The notes beneath the pieces are model-generated. The model was not told the origin of the DNA. It worked only from the letters and a program-made list of their open reading frames with translations, and ran no database searches. A program made the position numbers and the translations under genes. Of a stretch of DNA of 64,000 nt, positions 1 to 11,192 are shown piece after piece (position 1 is the first letter of the stretch; every line of letters starts with the position of its first letter). The stretch is from Rhizopus arrhizus (taxonomy: Eukaryota > Mucoromycota > Mucoromycetes > Mucorales > Rhizopodaceae), in NCBI GenBank assembly GCA_024220505.1, contig JAKZZE010000008.1, forward strand, positions 248,001 through 312,000, read 5' to 3'.

Positions 1-1143
1 TACTCTATAAAAAGCCTAAAGATTGTTGAAGTTTATATCATTTTACTATGGTGATTTACCACAGAAACAAGACCAAAGATACTTTTTTTTTCATTAAATG
101 CTTTTTCTCAAGCGCAAAAGCCAGTAGCAGAAAGCCGATGACCCTTTGAATTAGATTTGATCAACAGCGAACAAACAATTCGATATGGCGAGGTACATGT
201 TTGCATACCTCGAGGCATATTTGAGTACAACAATAGCTTTCATAGCACAGTTTTACCTGTAGTCTTTTACTTCTAAATCAGCTGATGTCACAGTGCTTCA
301 TCATCTTCTTAACATGGTTCATTAGTTCATTGTATCCCAAGCATGAATGCTCCTAGGTTCCTTTCCTTGTGTACTTCAGTAGTCACTTTCTTTATACTTC
401 TTTCATATAGTCTTAATGATGAATTGCCTTCTTGAGCTTCTTTCTGCTATCCTTCAAGGTTTGTTTCGAAATACTGATATGTATCCAAGTACGAATGATA
501 ATGCCCTGTCTTGTTTTATTCTTTAGTCGTATGTTCAGTGCTACTCTACCTCTTCTCACCGTCTTTTATTTTTATTCTTCAGTGTTGTTCATTATCGAAA
601 TCAACATTGAGCAAACTTGATCCTTTCAATGCCTTCAGGAGGCCTATCTAGTAGTCCAGTGGATCCATATGATTGCTCACTATTTAACACTTTGCGTAGA
701 TGATTAAACTTCAAATAAAATTTTATTAAAGATGACCTTGTTTGTAAAGCTCGCTGATATTTCACAAAGTAGCAATGTTTTTCAATATTGACTTTGTTAA
801 GGAGTTTGTTTCCCTAAAGCCTTTTCTTTATCGAATGTATAAGATTGTTATTTTTCTTGCAAAAGCTAATTATTATTGTTAAAATCTCAAAGATTTAAGT
901 CTAAACAAATTTCAAGCTCTTTACAAAAAGTAGGGACTTGTGTATTAAGAGCACTGACTTAGCTTTATAAGGTAGGGATTTTTTGTTTACAGGAGCTTTA
1001 TAAAGTAGAAAGTACAAAGATACTTATGCGCAAAGCTCTGAGTTTAAAATCAACGATTGTGGCTGAGATTGAAGCAAACTTATTGTATAAGTCGTGACTT
1101 TATATTTATACCCCTTGCTTTCTTTTCCTTCATTTTACAAAAG
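1..1143. other. gene-poor left edge and mL58 upstream region
   Basis: No coding region can be supported here. The DNA is AT-rich with stops in every frame, and the longest ORF (432-620, 62 codons) has no recognisable domain and no spliced partner. A short stretch on the minus strand around 290-350 reads like a protein fragment, but it is too short to assign. The last ~100 bases hold the 5' leader of the ribosomal protein gene. Confidence 0.5.
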
Positions 1144-1563
1144 ATGCAGCGTTCATTTCAGTTGGTTCGTACTTATGCTACAAAGAGCAAGACAACAAAT
1201 TTGAAATATAAACCAAGTGTACCAGTACAGCAAACAACTCTTTCAAACGGAACACTCTTTATTGAGAGACAACCTGTTATTTCCTCCGAACGTCAAGCTA
1301 CTGCAGCACCTTTAATTCGTCAACCAAAGCAATACAATACATTGGGAGAAAAGGAGGTTAATGAAATTCGCCAACTCAGAGAGTCTGATCCAACAACATG
1401 GACACGGGTGAAACTAGCAAAGAAATTTGGTTGCTCTGAATTATTTATTGGTATGGTGGCTCCTTTAAAGAATAAGAATGCAGTACAAGAACAAGTTTTG
1501 GACCACGGTTACAGACGCCAATTGATTAAAGAAAATAGACAAAAGAGAAAAGCACTTTGGTAG
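1144..1563 (+). CDS. MRPL20: mitochondrial large-subunit ribosomal protein mL58 (54S L20-like)
   Basis: Single-exon gene of 139 codons. The protein starts MQRSFQLVRTYATKSK, a basic, Ser/Thr-rich, acid-free stretch typical of a mitochondrial targeting peptide. The central part carries the family signature: a run ending in LGEKEVNEIRQLRESDPTTW, then a helix-turn-helix-like KLAKKFGCSELFI segment. It ends in a strongly basic tail (RRQLIKENRQKRKALW). This matches the fungal mL58/MRPL20 family of the mitoribosome large subunit. The open frame extends 29 codons upstream to 1057, but that extension is hydrophobic and unlike a presequence, so the ATG at 1144 is preferred. It lies 186 bp upstream of Ku80 in the same orientation. 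Family call is confident; the exact start is inference. Confidence 0.85.
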   Translation: MQRSFQLVRTYATKSKTTNLKYKPSVPVQQTTLSNGTLFIERQPVISSERQATAAPLIRQPKQYNTLGEKEVNEIRQLRESDPTTWTRVKLAKKFGCSELFIGMVAPLKNKNAVQEQVLDHGYRRQLIKENRQKRKALW

Positions 1564-1749
1564 ATACTTACACACGCACACACGAATATACACCCATCTA
1601 TACACATAAATCTCTTTTGCATTTAAGCAAAACGCACTTTGAAGAAAAAAAACCTGTAATATAATTTATCATAAAAAGCGTTTTCTAAATAAAAGCATGA
1701 ATAATGCCAGCTTTTTTTCTTTTTTTTCTTTTTTTCATGTAAATAAGTC

Positions 1750-4529
1750 ATGGCACAAAAGAAAGCGACAGTCTACATTCTTAATATTTCTGAATCCATG
1801 TCAAGTTACCCAAATGGTGCTTTTGAAAAGGCACTTGGCTGTATAATTTCCTCACTTGAAGACAAGGTCATTGAAACACGGTCTCTTTAATATTAGCTCT
1901 AAACACTATGTTTCTCTATAGGTTTTATCAGGAAAGAAAATGGATCTTGCTTCTGTAATTTTAGCTGGAACGCATGAAACAGACAATCCTTGTGCAGAAG
2001 AATCACCAGGACAGTACCAACATATTACTACTTTATGTCCTCTACAACAGCCTAGCTTGGATCTATTAAGAAAAGTAGCAAAAACACAACCCACTCAAGA
2101 TCCAACAACAACGCCTGATGGTGAATATATGTTTGTTGTATAAAGAGAAAGAGATTGACTTGACTTTATAGTGCTGGATGCTGTGATTATTGCAATTCAA
2201 ATGATTGTCACTCACTGCAAAAAGTTAAAATATGAAAAATGTGTTGCAGTCTTTACGGACGCAAAGCATAAAATTGATTGGCTTGATTATGAGGCTATCT
2301 CTGGCGCGTTACAAGAAAACAACATTACACTTCTTATAAAGTGAGTCTTCAAAAAAAAAAAAGTAGCGCGTACGATGATCTTTATTATTTTACCTAGTGG
2401 CGTTGATTATCATCAAAGAAATGACCCATCATCACCTCCAGAGGTCCAAATGAATTATAAATATTGGAAAGAGCTGGCTAGCCAAACACCCGAGGGTCAT
2501 GTGTGGGAAGTGGATGAGATGTATGATGAAATTCACCGTCTTCGCGTCAAAGAAGTACGACCTACACCCAGTTACCGTGGCTTTCTTTATTTGGGCAATC
2601 CAACACATGAAAATTACTTGGCTATCAGTATCAACATGTATCTGCGTGTCAAAGAGGTCAAGCTCCCTACGGCTGATAAATACTCAAAGTTAAGTACAGG
2701 ACCATCCCATGCTGTGACCTATGAAACAAGATATACAGTGAATAATACAACAGATCCAATGAACAATGAAATCGAAAAAGTTGTATCTAAGGAAGATCTT
2801 GAAAAAGGATTTCGCTTTGGTAAGCAAAGAGTCAAGGTGTCTGCAGAGGAAGAGGAATATGGTAAATTGAAGACGAAAAAGGAAATGACCATACTTGGAT
2901 TTATACCCAAGAGTAACGTAAGAAAGAAAAAAGGAAAAAAGAAAAGTAGATGTAAAACTCTTTGTTATAGTTTCCACGTTATTATCTTAAAAGCCACCCA
3001 TATGTAGTGGCGGCTGGTGTACACCGTCCTACAGAATCTGGAATGGCTATCTCAGCTATAGCCTATGCTTTACACGAGACAGATACTTTGGCATTCGTAA
3101 AATACGTGAATAAAGATGATGGTGCACCCAAGATTGGTTTGCTATTTCCATGTTTTGATGAAAATATAGCATTATTGCAATTTGTTGAGGTAAGAAGCCC
3201 AGCACTCCTTTTTTTTTTTGATAATAACTTTTTCTTGTGTAGGTTCCATTTGCTGGCGATGTAAATACATATATCTTTCGATCAATACCAAATGCTATAA
3301 AGCGCGATGACGAAGCGGACAAAATGATGGATGAATTAATAGATGAAATGGATCTGAATAAGCTGACTGATGAAGAAGGGTGAGTCTGATGCTACTATAT
3401 AAATCCTTCTTATTTATCTTTCTATAGAAACAAATATTTAGACCCGAATGATACCTTCAACCCTGTGTTTTGGAGAATAAATAAAGCAATCAAGTCTCGT
3501 GCTCTAAACACGTCCGCACCTATTCCAGATATGCCAAAGGATTTCAGTCCTGAATTTGATACACCAGAACCATTCAAAGCACGTTTAAAACAAATTAGTG
3601 ATAAAATGATGAGTCATTTCGACATCAAAAAGGGTAAAGAGAACAAGATATCTATTGTATCATGATTCATGAATGTTATTTTAGTCGAAGAAAAAGGAAA
3701 GAAGCGGGATTATGCAGAGGCTGACGAAGAATCCAAAACATTGGTTCCGATTGATGAACTTGTGCAAAAGAATAAACTTGCCAAAATTCAAAATCCTAGT
3801 ATCGCTGTACAAAAGGGTATTTTAGACATCACAATCAATACACCCGTAGAAGATTTCAAAGCCATGATTTCTCATACCGAATCAGATCTTGTTTCTGAAG
3901 GTAAGAAATAGACAACTGTTATATTCAATCTGGTATTCATAAAGCTATAAGCTGTTGATAAAATGAGCAAGATTGTAATGACACTCATTACACATTCATT
4001 TGGGAATCAAAACTATCGTAAAGTCATTGAATGTCTTCAAGTTATGAGAAAGACGGCTGCCGAGGTAAGAAATAGGAAGGAGAAGAAAAAATACAGACTT
4101 GTAATGTATGGGAGAGTATCGCTTAGGAAGAAGAAAGCAAGGTCTTTAATGCACTCTTGCACCAATTGAAAAACTGGTGCGAATTATACGACAAGACATC
4201 CCCTCGTCGTGAATTTTGGGAATTACTCAAGGATAATGATGTCTGTATAATAACTAAGCAAGATACAAATGACACCGATGTACAGAATTTAACGAGTGAA
4301 GATGCTGTGAAGGTAAGCAAAAGAAGAAAAGAGAACATTGAATTAAATCGTTTATAGTTCTTTGAAGAAAGCGAGCAAACGCAATTTATTTCCTCAAATA
4401 CAAATGATGAAATGGCAGACGATGACTTTAATGTAGATGATTTGGTAAAACTACTTGTGCTCTTATTTGTTAAAAAAGAGGCATTGACTAAACAAATTAA
4501 TAATTTAGCTTGCTCAAATGGATTACTAA
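1750..4529 (+). CDS. KU80: Ku80 subunit of the Ku DNA end-binding heterodimer
   Basis: Multi-exon gene. Exon 1 (1750-1866, MAQKKATVYILNISESM) begins a vWA-like domain. It continues at 1922 (VLSGKKMDLASVILAGTHET, then a DNP...QYQHIT block as in Ku80) and at 2172 (DAVIIAIQMI). Exons from 2398 to about 3900 carry the beta-barrel/bridge core (AGVHRPTESGMAISAIAYAL, LLFPCFDENIALLQFVEVPF). The final part is a helical C-terminal domain (about 3960-4440). Introns at 1867-1921, 2121-2171, 2341-2397 and 4445-4508 keep phase. Splicing of the last one gives the end DFNVDDLLAQMDY, an acidic DDLL tail. Role in the family: binds DNA double-strand ends with Ku70 for end joining and telomere maintenance in the nucleus. 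Converges on the membrane-protein gene, 32 bp from its stop. The middle exon borders are approximate. Confidence 0.9.
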
Positions 4530-4561
4530 TACTGGAAATATCTTTTCTTTAAAATGCGTTT

Positions 4562-5251
4562 TTATTTACAAATACTTTTCTTTATCAAATCTTGTTCGTC
4601 TTCATCCCAATTCCAACTATTCTTTCTTGTTTTTCTAATCGGAGTAGATGATAGTCTCATACGGCGAATTAAGACAGGTGGTGAAAGTCTACTTGCGGTT
4701 GTCACAGATTCTTTCCAATGTTCTTTATTAAACTTGTGATATAGGGAACCAGGGTCCCATCTATTCATTTTCATCTCCTTTTTTTCATCTTCTTCCTTTG
4801 TATCCAAACTTGCTGTTACCAATTCATCTTCTTGTTTTGTTGATTTTTTTGATTGAGGACCCCAAGTGGCTGTGATGACCACAGATGAAAATGCTTCTGA
4901 TGCAAACCCAGCACAGCCACCGATGAATAAACCACAAGCAGCAGCAGCCAAACAGAATAAGATGATGGGGTATAGGGTACTATTGGCATATGAAAAGAGA
5001 GCAAGTGGCTTACGTATGAGATAGGTCCAAGTGAAGTTGAGAATCCAATAGATTGGCCTTGTAAAAAGACGAGTGAAGGTGAAGATGAATGAAAAGATGA
5101 TTTTGAAAAAGTGAAAAGAGATAAAAAAGGCTGCTTTTAGTGATTTTAATATGGCATGAAATTGCTCTGTTTTGGTGAGTTCATTTATAAGTGGTTCTGA
5201 ATATGCTATTGAGAAAAGAAATGATAAAACTATATATTTTTTAATTGGCAT
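4562..5251 (-). CDS. multi-pass membrane protein of unknown function
   Basis: Encodes 229 residues from the ATG at 5251; an upstream in-frame ATG at 5296 adds 15 hydrophobic residues and is less likely. The first 18 residues (MPIKKYIVLSFLFSIAYS) look like a signal peptide or anchor. Two further hydrophobic blocks follow: one rich in Phe/Ile around residues 40-75, and one at about 105-135 containing a small-residue core (LAAAACGLFIGGCAGFASEA) that could form a tight helical hairpin. The C-terminal 90 residues are charged and cytosolic in character (EEDEKKEMK, then a Ser/Arg-rich part). I do not recognise the family. The Gly/Ala hairpin between Trp/Phe-rich segments is reminiscent of lipid-droplet or ER-shaping proteins, but that is only an impression. 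The gene converges with Ku80. Confidence 0.65.
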   Translation of the reverse strand: MPIKKYIVLSFLFSIAYSEPLINELTKTEQFHAILKSLKAAFFISFHFFKIIFSFIFTFTRLFTRPIYWILNFTWTYLIRKPLALFSYANSTLYPIILFCLAAAACGLFIGGCAGFASEAFSSVVITATWGPQSKKSTKQEDELVTASLDTKEEDEKKEMKMNRWDPGSLYHKFNKEHWKESVTTASRLSPPVLIRRMRLSSTPIRKTRKNSWNWDEDEQDLIKKSICK

Positions 5252-7078
5252 TCTGTAAGAAATAAGAAAGAAAGAAGAAGAAAAAAAAGAGCACAAAACA
5301 AGTTATCTTCATTACAGATGAGTTTTATTATCACATGTAAATAAAGTGACCCATCTTTTGGAGTAAAAAAAAAAAGAGTGGTCATAAACTGTGTTGGAAA
5401 GGAAATCATTCTCAATTACTGCCATTTTACAATTTGTAAAGGATTGCATATGATTTTCATAACCTTACAAATAACATTTCTGCTTTTGGTTATTGAAAAA
5501 GGCAACACAAATAAGCACTTGATCCGTCATGCTGGAGAGCACAAGCGATCCCAAAAAATTTAAAAGAATACCATTGGCTATTGTTTAGCTGAACTGCATC
5601 CATTACCGTCTGCTTAGTACAACGGCCTTGAGCAGTTTCCATTGGTCTGGGACTATTGACCACAATTATCAAAGGATCCTTCACATGAGCAAAAGCAAAA
5701 GACTTTGTCTATTTCAAATGTAACAAAGCTTGACTTGATAAAAACAGTGGAAAATGTTGACGAGGAGGTTTGAAAAAGGAGGTAGTACATGTCTTGTATG
5801 GAATCAAGGATCTTTTTGGATAGTGTCAATTAGTGTGTAGCTTACCTTTAGACTACTAAAAAGATGTCCTAAACAGATAAACAGACTTTAAATTGTTTGT
5901 ATCCAATTGATTCAAGCATACAAAACAAAGAATCCCAATCATTAAATTCAACCAAGTTTCTAATGTTACTGATATATTAAAAGTAGATACAAATGGTATG
6001 GACAGATACAGGGTTACTGTGCTACTATTTACTAGCTTGATTTGACTTTTTTAATAATAGTTGCATTCATAAAACCTTGAAACAATTGCTTTTAGTTTAT
6101 TACCTTGTCCATAGCTCCTGTTTTTCTCTTGGACCCTTGTTGGTATCAAAAGAAAAAATAACAAAAGCATTGTATAATTTACTCGTAATTATTCAATATA
6201 TAATTAATTACACAAGTTGATTGAAAGGTTTTAATATCATATCTTCTTTTATTTCAAATGAAAATGTTGATATAAAGAAAGGTATCGCTAAAACAGAAGA
6301 TAATAACAAATCAAATTTATAATAAAAGTTTTTTATGTAAAGCAAAAGGATAAAGTCAAGCGGTATGTTTTTGAGCAACGCGACTTATTGTACAGTGTTC
6401 CGGGTGCCACTTTGCAGTTTTTTATTTCATTTTCGCAGATTTTCAAATCTCAAGTAACTGTTTCAACATTGATCAATTAGCGGGATTTACTTTTCCAATT
6501 CACTGTTTTTCTTTTATTCAATTCGCAGCTTTTATTTTTCAATTAGAAGTTTCTATTTGCAACTATTTAACAAACATACAGTTGCCGGATTGGAAGGTGG
6601 AAATGACGCGGTAAAAGCTCTTTCACGTCATACTTTATTTTTCAGATTTACTGGTGCACAATTTAAGCTGGTTTTGGTTTGGATATGCATATTACTGAGG
6701 CATGGTTTTACTCAAAGCAATAAAAATGCTTTAAACTATGAATACAGTACATAGAATAGTTATGCACCATTAATACCATAACATGTAGATTAAGCTTTTT
6801 TCTTTGTCTTCATTTGGCTAAGGGGGTTTTTTTTGTTCAAAATAGAATCTTTTTCTACAAGCAAAGCAAAACGCCTTGAGAAATCAAAGTTTGTGTTACT
6901 GAATGTATTCGCATCATGATACTAACTATATTTTAAATCCGACATACGTCATCACTTTTGAACGATTCTAGTGGTTCATTATGAAAATAGTTTGGTTGTG
7001 TCCTACTTCAATTTTTTTTCTCCAAAAAAAAAGACTAGTCCTATAATCTTCATTATTTATTCGCATAAAAAGACTTTA
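5252..7078. other. AT-rich intergenic region
   Basis: Open frames here are all under 70 codons and none is recognisable. One (5490-5684 on the minus strand) reads more like protein than its surroundings, but it has no domain and no splice partner. The rightmost few hundred bases contain C- and T-rich runs before the ubiquitin-like gene and may hold its promoter. No RNA gene or repeat was seen. Confidence 0.45.
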
Positions 7079-7548
7079 ATGCATTTTCAAGCTGTTGTAA
7101 ACTCTTTCTCTGGACTAGGGCCCTTTTGCTTCAATTTTATGGAAAATGAGTCACATACTGTACTTGACTTAAAGAAAAAATTGGAAGTGGCTACGTTTGT
7201 AAATGCAAAAGAACAAAGAATCAAAACTATGGGAGGTCGAATGTTAAATGACTGTGATCTTTTATTTGAAGAAGGCTTAAAAGAGCCCGTTATATTCAAT
7301 ATGACAGTTCGAATGGTAGGAGGTTTACAAAGAAACTCTATTCAAGAATTGAAAGAAACGCAATTTATGTAAGGAACAGAAAAAAAGTTTTTTTTGACTA
7401 TTTTGTTAAACTTTTCTATAGTACCGAGCAACCTATCAAACGACTTCGAACTGACACCAAGCACCTTTCATGTTATGAAAAACAAACTATTAAAGAAGCA
7501 AAAGGAAAACAAAAGCAGTCTAGAAAACGAAAGTACAATGATGCATAA
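7079..7548 (+). CDS. ubiquitin-like protein with Gly-Gly and a basic C-terminal extension
   Basis: Two exons, 7079-7368 and 7422-7548; the 53 bp intron at 7369-7421 restores phase and gives 138 residues. Residues 1-82 look like a beta-grasp ubiquitin fold: an N-terminal strand (MHFQAVVNSFSGLGPFCFNF), a helix (TVLDLKKKLEVATF), a central QRIKTMGGRML turn resembling the ubiquitin RLIFAGKQL region, and a last strand ending MTVRMVGG at 81-82. The remaining 56 residues are rich in Lys/Arg, with a possible nuclear signal (KQSRKRKYND). This layout resembles FAU and Sde2 precursors, in which a ubiquitin-like domain ends in Gly-Gly before a basic protein and is cleaved. The residues after GG (LQRN) are unlike Sde2 (KGGFG), so identity is open. 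The stop lies 8 bp from the converging F-box gene. Confidence 0.65.
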
Positions 7549-7556
7549 CTTGGTTT

Positions 7557-9125
7557 TTATTCTTTTATGTCAATAACCAAAGCCGAACTCTGCCAACCTC
7601 CAAAGCCAATGGCAACTATGTACTTGTTTTTCAATGAATTCACATACTGTGGAATATCCGAATTTTGCCCATCAGCACCTTGGCCCAACGCACCAGAGCT
7701 ATAGCGTCCCCATGTCATTAGCTCCCCTTTACTTGTCAATGCCCCACAGTGAAAGCTGTATTTGTATATATATTTATATTGTAGTAATGTTAATAAAGAA
7801 CCCGTTAGTAATTGAATGAAATATCATCTTGACTTTCTTACTCGCCAAAAGATATCTTACACACTTGCTGATGATCTAAACCATTTAGTCGCATAGGTCT
7901 GGATTGACTATTTGAATGAATACTGCCTAATAAGACTTGATCCTCATCTGTATACACTGCAAAACTTTCATATGCGCCAGTTATAAATCGTTTCATTTTC
8001 CCCTGCCGATCGTTCATTTCTATTTCAGAAGCACCAAAATGTTTCAAATCGATGACAAATTCCTCAGGGGAAGCCGAAAATGCAGCGTGGTTTCTGGTTG
8101 CCAACTTGAGTACGTGTCCAAACTTTGTCAAGGCAAGTGTGTATTTATCCAGTCCGGCCAATTGGATGATCTGATCCTCTGAATTACTCAAGATTGCTTG
8201 AGAGGAAGCACAAAAAGTGACAAGGGTAGGTGCAGGGATCATTTCAGAGGAAATAACATCGTCTGGCATAGGAACAATAAAGACTGTGCCGTCATCCGTT
8301 AGAATAGAAGAGTAAGACCAATTGGCTGTCACCTGTATCACTAATTTAGGAGAGACCAAGTCGACTTTCTGTATCACTTTGCTGTTGCTCCAATGCCAAA
8401 CTGAACCATCTTGAGCTAAGCCAATACAGTGGCTTCGACCACTGGAAATCGACGCAAACTTGACCTTGTCATTGTCAGGTATACTTGCTTGTAGCATGAC
8501 GGGTATTTCTATTCTTTCAGTGCCTAAGGTTGAATTTATGCTCTGTTCCGATTGCATCTGTTTGATTCAGAGTGAGTTTTTGCATCTTTAACAAAAAGCA
8601 CTTTCTTATTTTACTTTACGATTCCCCAAAACCAAACATAACCATTTCTATCCAAAGCATGAAATGACCAACCACCGGACACAATATCAACAATACCTTT
8701 CCCTCGGAGTGCATATACTTCCTGAGGCTCTGCTACTTCTTTGCCTATCCTTCGGCTTCGATATCTAAAGATATCTATGAGTGTGAGCATACCTGTCATG
8801 TAACAGCCAATGCAAACCTTTTTCTCGATACAGGCATTCCATGGCTTTGTTCAACAGGTGTTAAGCCAAGTCTGTTATCAAAATTCTCTCCCCAAGTATA
8901 AACGGCAGCATTCCTTAAAGAAAAATAAAGATTCTTCCATCCATTTTGTCTGTAAGCAATATCTTGTGCGATATTGAAATGATCAAAACACCTCTTTTTC
9001 CAAATGTATTCATCATTTGTAAGCAAATGAAAATAGCTGGAGACACGAGATAGCTCTAACAAAGATTCTGTATTGATGTAACTAATGGTATACTCCAATA
9101 TGTCTCTTGGTAATTTATCAATCAT
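7557..9125 (-). CDS. F-box protein with RCC1-like repeats (Saf1-like)
   Basis: Four exons on the minus strand. The first (9125 to about 8825) encodes an F-box: LPRDILEYTISYINTESLLE followed by LSRVSSYFHLLTNDEYIWKK, the usual SKP1-binding helices. Later exons carry RCC1/regulator-of-chromosome-condensation repeats recognisable by their Gly-rich turns and WG motifs: AVYTWGENFDNRLG, SGGWSFHALDRNGYVWFWG, ISSGRSHCIGLAQDGSVWHW and a final LMTWGRYSSGALGQG repeat. Splices were phase-checked at about 8825/8768, 8626/8557 and near 7840/7750. In fungi this architecture matches Saf1, an SCF substrate adaptor; here the role as an SCF adaptor is inferred. The substrate cannot be told from sequence. Its 3' end faces the ubiquitin-like gene with only 8 bp between stop codons, so their 3' UTRs must overlap. 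Confidence 0.82.
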
Positions 9126-10012
9126 CGTATATCTTAGCAGTCACCAAATAAAAGAGAAAAGAAGAAAAAAGGAGGTTGCATGATTAAATATAAAATCAAT
9201 TTCGGAATTTAAAAAATGTAGAATACTACAAAAAATTGAGGATTCAAGTTGACTTATACAAGCAATACAGCATTCAATAGCCTATTATAAAAACAAAAGT
9301 AAGAAGACAGATTTAATTTTAAGTCTCTCTTTTCGTATGTCTTACAAATTGATTGTAGACAATAAATGGTCGAAAAATTATAAAAGTTCACAACAAATTT
9401 GTCTTTTACTATTTCTTATTCCACGCGTACTAAGTGAAGGTATTTGTATAGATACGGACTTGTATAGACGCGTTTTTCTATTCTCTATCTATCAATTCCT
9501 AATTAATTCTAACAAGTCTTGAAGTTATCTCCTTGCGTTTAAAAATCACAATCAGTATCTAAAATTTAAAAAAAGTATCCTATTTTTCATTCTGGCCAAT
9601 AAGTGAAACAAGTAATCTCAAGCTTCAAAATTTTATTCACAATATAGTTTTTTTATATTAATTTAAGGGAAAAAGACAAATATATTATTAAACTGTATTT
9701 ATTAAGATAAAAAAGAAAAGTTTAGAATATTCATTTCTTAAAAAGGCAGTAATCATTGCTCTTGGTTTACGTTCTTCCAAGTTCCCCCATGTATCACAGT
9801 AAAAAAATGTAACAACTTGGCAAAATCCAACGATAATCCTTACTTTTATTTACAAGCTTTAGTGCAAGTACAATTTAATAAAAAAGTAAATCTCGAATTT
9901 TGCTTTAAAAAAAAACGAGCCATTAGATATATTGGATATTGAGACAAAATAAGCATTTTATTATTTTTTAGATTTTTTTTGTACAGGGATATGAAGATGC
10001 ATAATGAAAGGG
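9126..10012. other. intergenic, AT-rich
   Basis: Contains the promoter side of the F-box gene on the left and the 3' end of alcohol dehydrogenase A on the right. The only open frame (9337-9522, 61 codons) has no domain and no codon pattern that suggests coding. Nothing else is visible. Confidence 0.5.
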
Positions 10013-11112
10013 TTAGTTCATGACGACAGCTCTGTAACGAGGCTTAGCATCGCGGACAAATTGGAAGACATCATTGATTTGATCCATTGGGAAAGTGTTA
10101 ACCCATGTGCGGACATTGTGCTCGGAGGCAAAATCAAGACATTCTTGAATATCAGATGGAGAACCAATGAAGGAACTAGCAATGGTCAATTGCTTACCAG
10201 CCATTGTGAAAGCATTCAAGCCTTCCAAAGGAACTTCGGGAATATCACACAAGATGAAGATACCGTTCTTCTTGAGCATGTTGAAATAAGTAGGCCAGCA
10301 CTTGTTGACAATCTTGGTAGCCAAGATGTGAGTGAATGTGTTGTAGTGAGGTTCGATCTGTTCTTCTTTTTGCATCAGCACGTAACCATCACAGCCCAAT
10401 TTCTTGGCATCATCCACCTTGTCAGGAATCACATCAAAGGCAACTACTTCAGCACCCATCGCCTTTGCCCACTGGACAGCAAAGTGACCAAGACCACCAA
10501 GACCAAGGATAGCAACCTTGGATCCCTTACCGACATTGTAACGCTTCAGAGGGGTGAAAGTGGTGACACCACCACAAAGGAAAGAGGCAGCAACTTCAGA
10601 AGAGAAGTTATCGGGAATCTTGACCACAAAGTCTTGGGGACCTCTCCACTTCTCGGCAAAACCACCATAGGTCTTGTCTTTGGTAGAATTTTCATATCTA
10701 TCATTGAAGGACCATACAGCATGAACAGCACAGAGATTTTCCATACCCTTCTTACAATAGTCACATTGGTGGCAAGAGGCAGATTGGCAGCCAACACCAC
10801 AACGATCGCCAACCTTGATCTTCTTCACGTTATTTCCGACCTTTGTTACTTTACCAATGATTTCATGGCCAACAACACAAGGGAATTCAGTAGGTCCCCA
10901 ACCTTCATCAACAGTGTGGAGATCAGTACCGCACACACCACAGCAAATAATATCCATTTGAACCATGTTTTCATCCCAGTTACAGAATTCGACTTCAGAC
11001 TTTTGAAGAGGTTGACCTATAATTCAATGTTAAATCACAATTGAAAAGAATACAAGATACAAAACTTACTTCTTCCAGGACAGACCCAAGCACTATAAGT
11101 TTCTCCAGACAT
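10013..11112 (-). CDS. zinc-dependent alcohol dehydrogenase, cinnamyl/ADH6-like (copy A)
   Basis: Exon 1 is 11112-11070 (43 nt, MSGETYSAWVCPGR) and exon 2 is 11016-10013, giving 348 residues, normal for the medium-chain dehydrogenase family. Visible sites: catalytic zinc ligands in CGVCGTDLHT and the GHE motif (FPCVVGHEIIG); structural zinc ligands in CHQCDYCKKGMENLC; the nucleotide-binding Rossmann turn GLGGLGHFAVQ. The overall pattern is that of NADP-preferring cinnamyl-alcohol/ADH6-type enzymes, which interconvert aldehydes and alcohols in the cytosol; cofactor preference is inferred. A near-identical paralogue lies at 40.3 kb on the other strand with its intron at the same point. A TATA box lies about 75 bp upstream of the start. 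The long antisense ORF over this exon is a shadow. Confidence 0.93.
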
Positions 11113-11182
11113 ATTTAATTGATTTGTTTTGTTTGTATTGATTGATAATGAAGAGAGAGAAAAAGGACTATGAAAGTTGAAG

Positions 11183-11192
11183 CTTTATATAT
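11183..11192 (-). promoter_or_regulatory. TATA box of alcohol dehydrogenase A
   Basis: On the minus strand this reads ATATATAAAG, 71 bp upstream of the start codon. That spacing is normal for a TATA-driven fungal gene with a short leader, and suggests an inducible promoter. No other element could be assigned. Confidence 0.55.

Noticed and set aside
10004..11044. 346-codon open frame on the plus strand over alcohol dehydrogenase A
   Set aside because: It lies exactly antisense to a fully convincing dehydrogenase exon and has no domain. Copy B has similar but shorter antisense frames, as expected when codon bias avoids the triplets that read as stops on the other strand.
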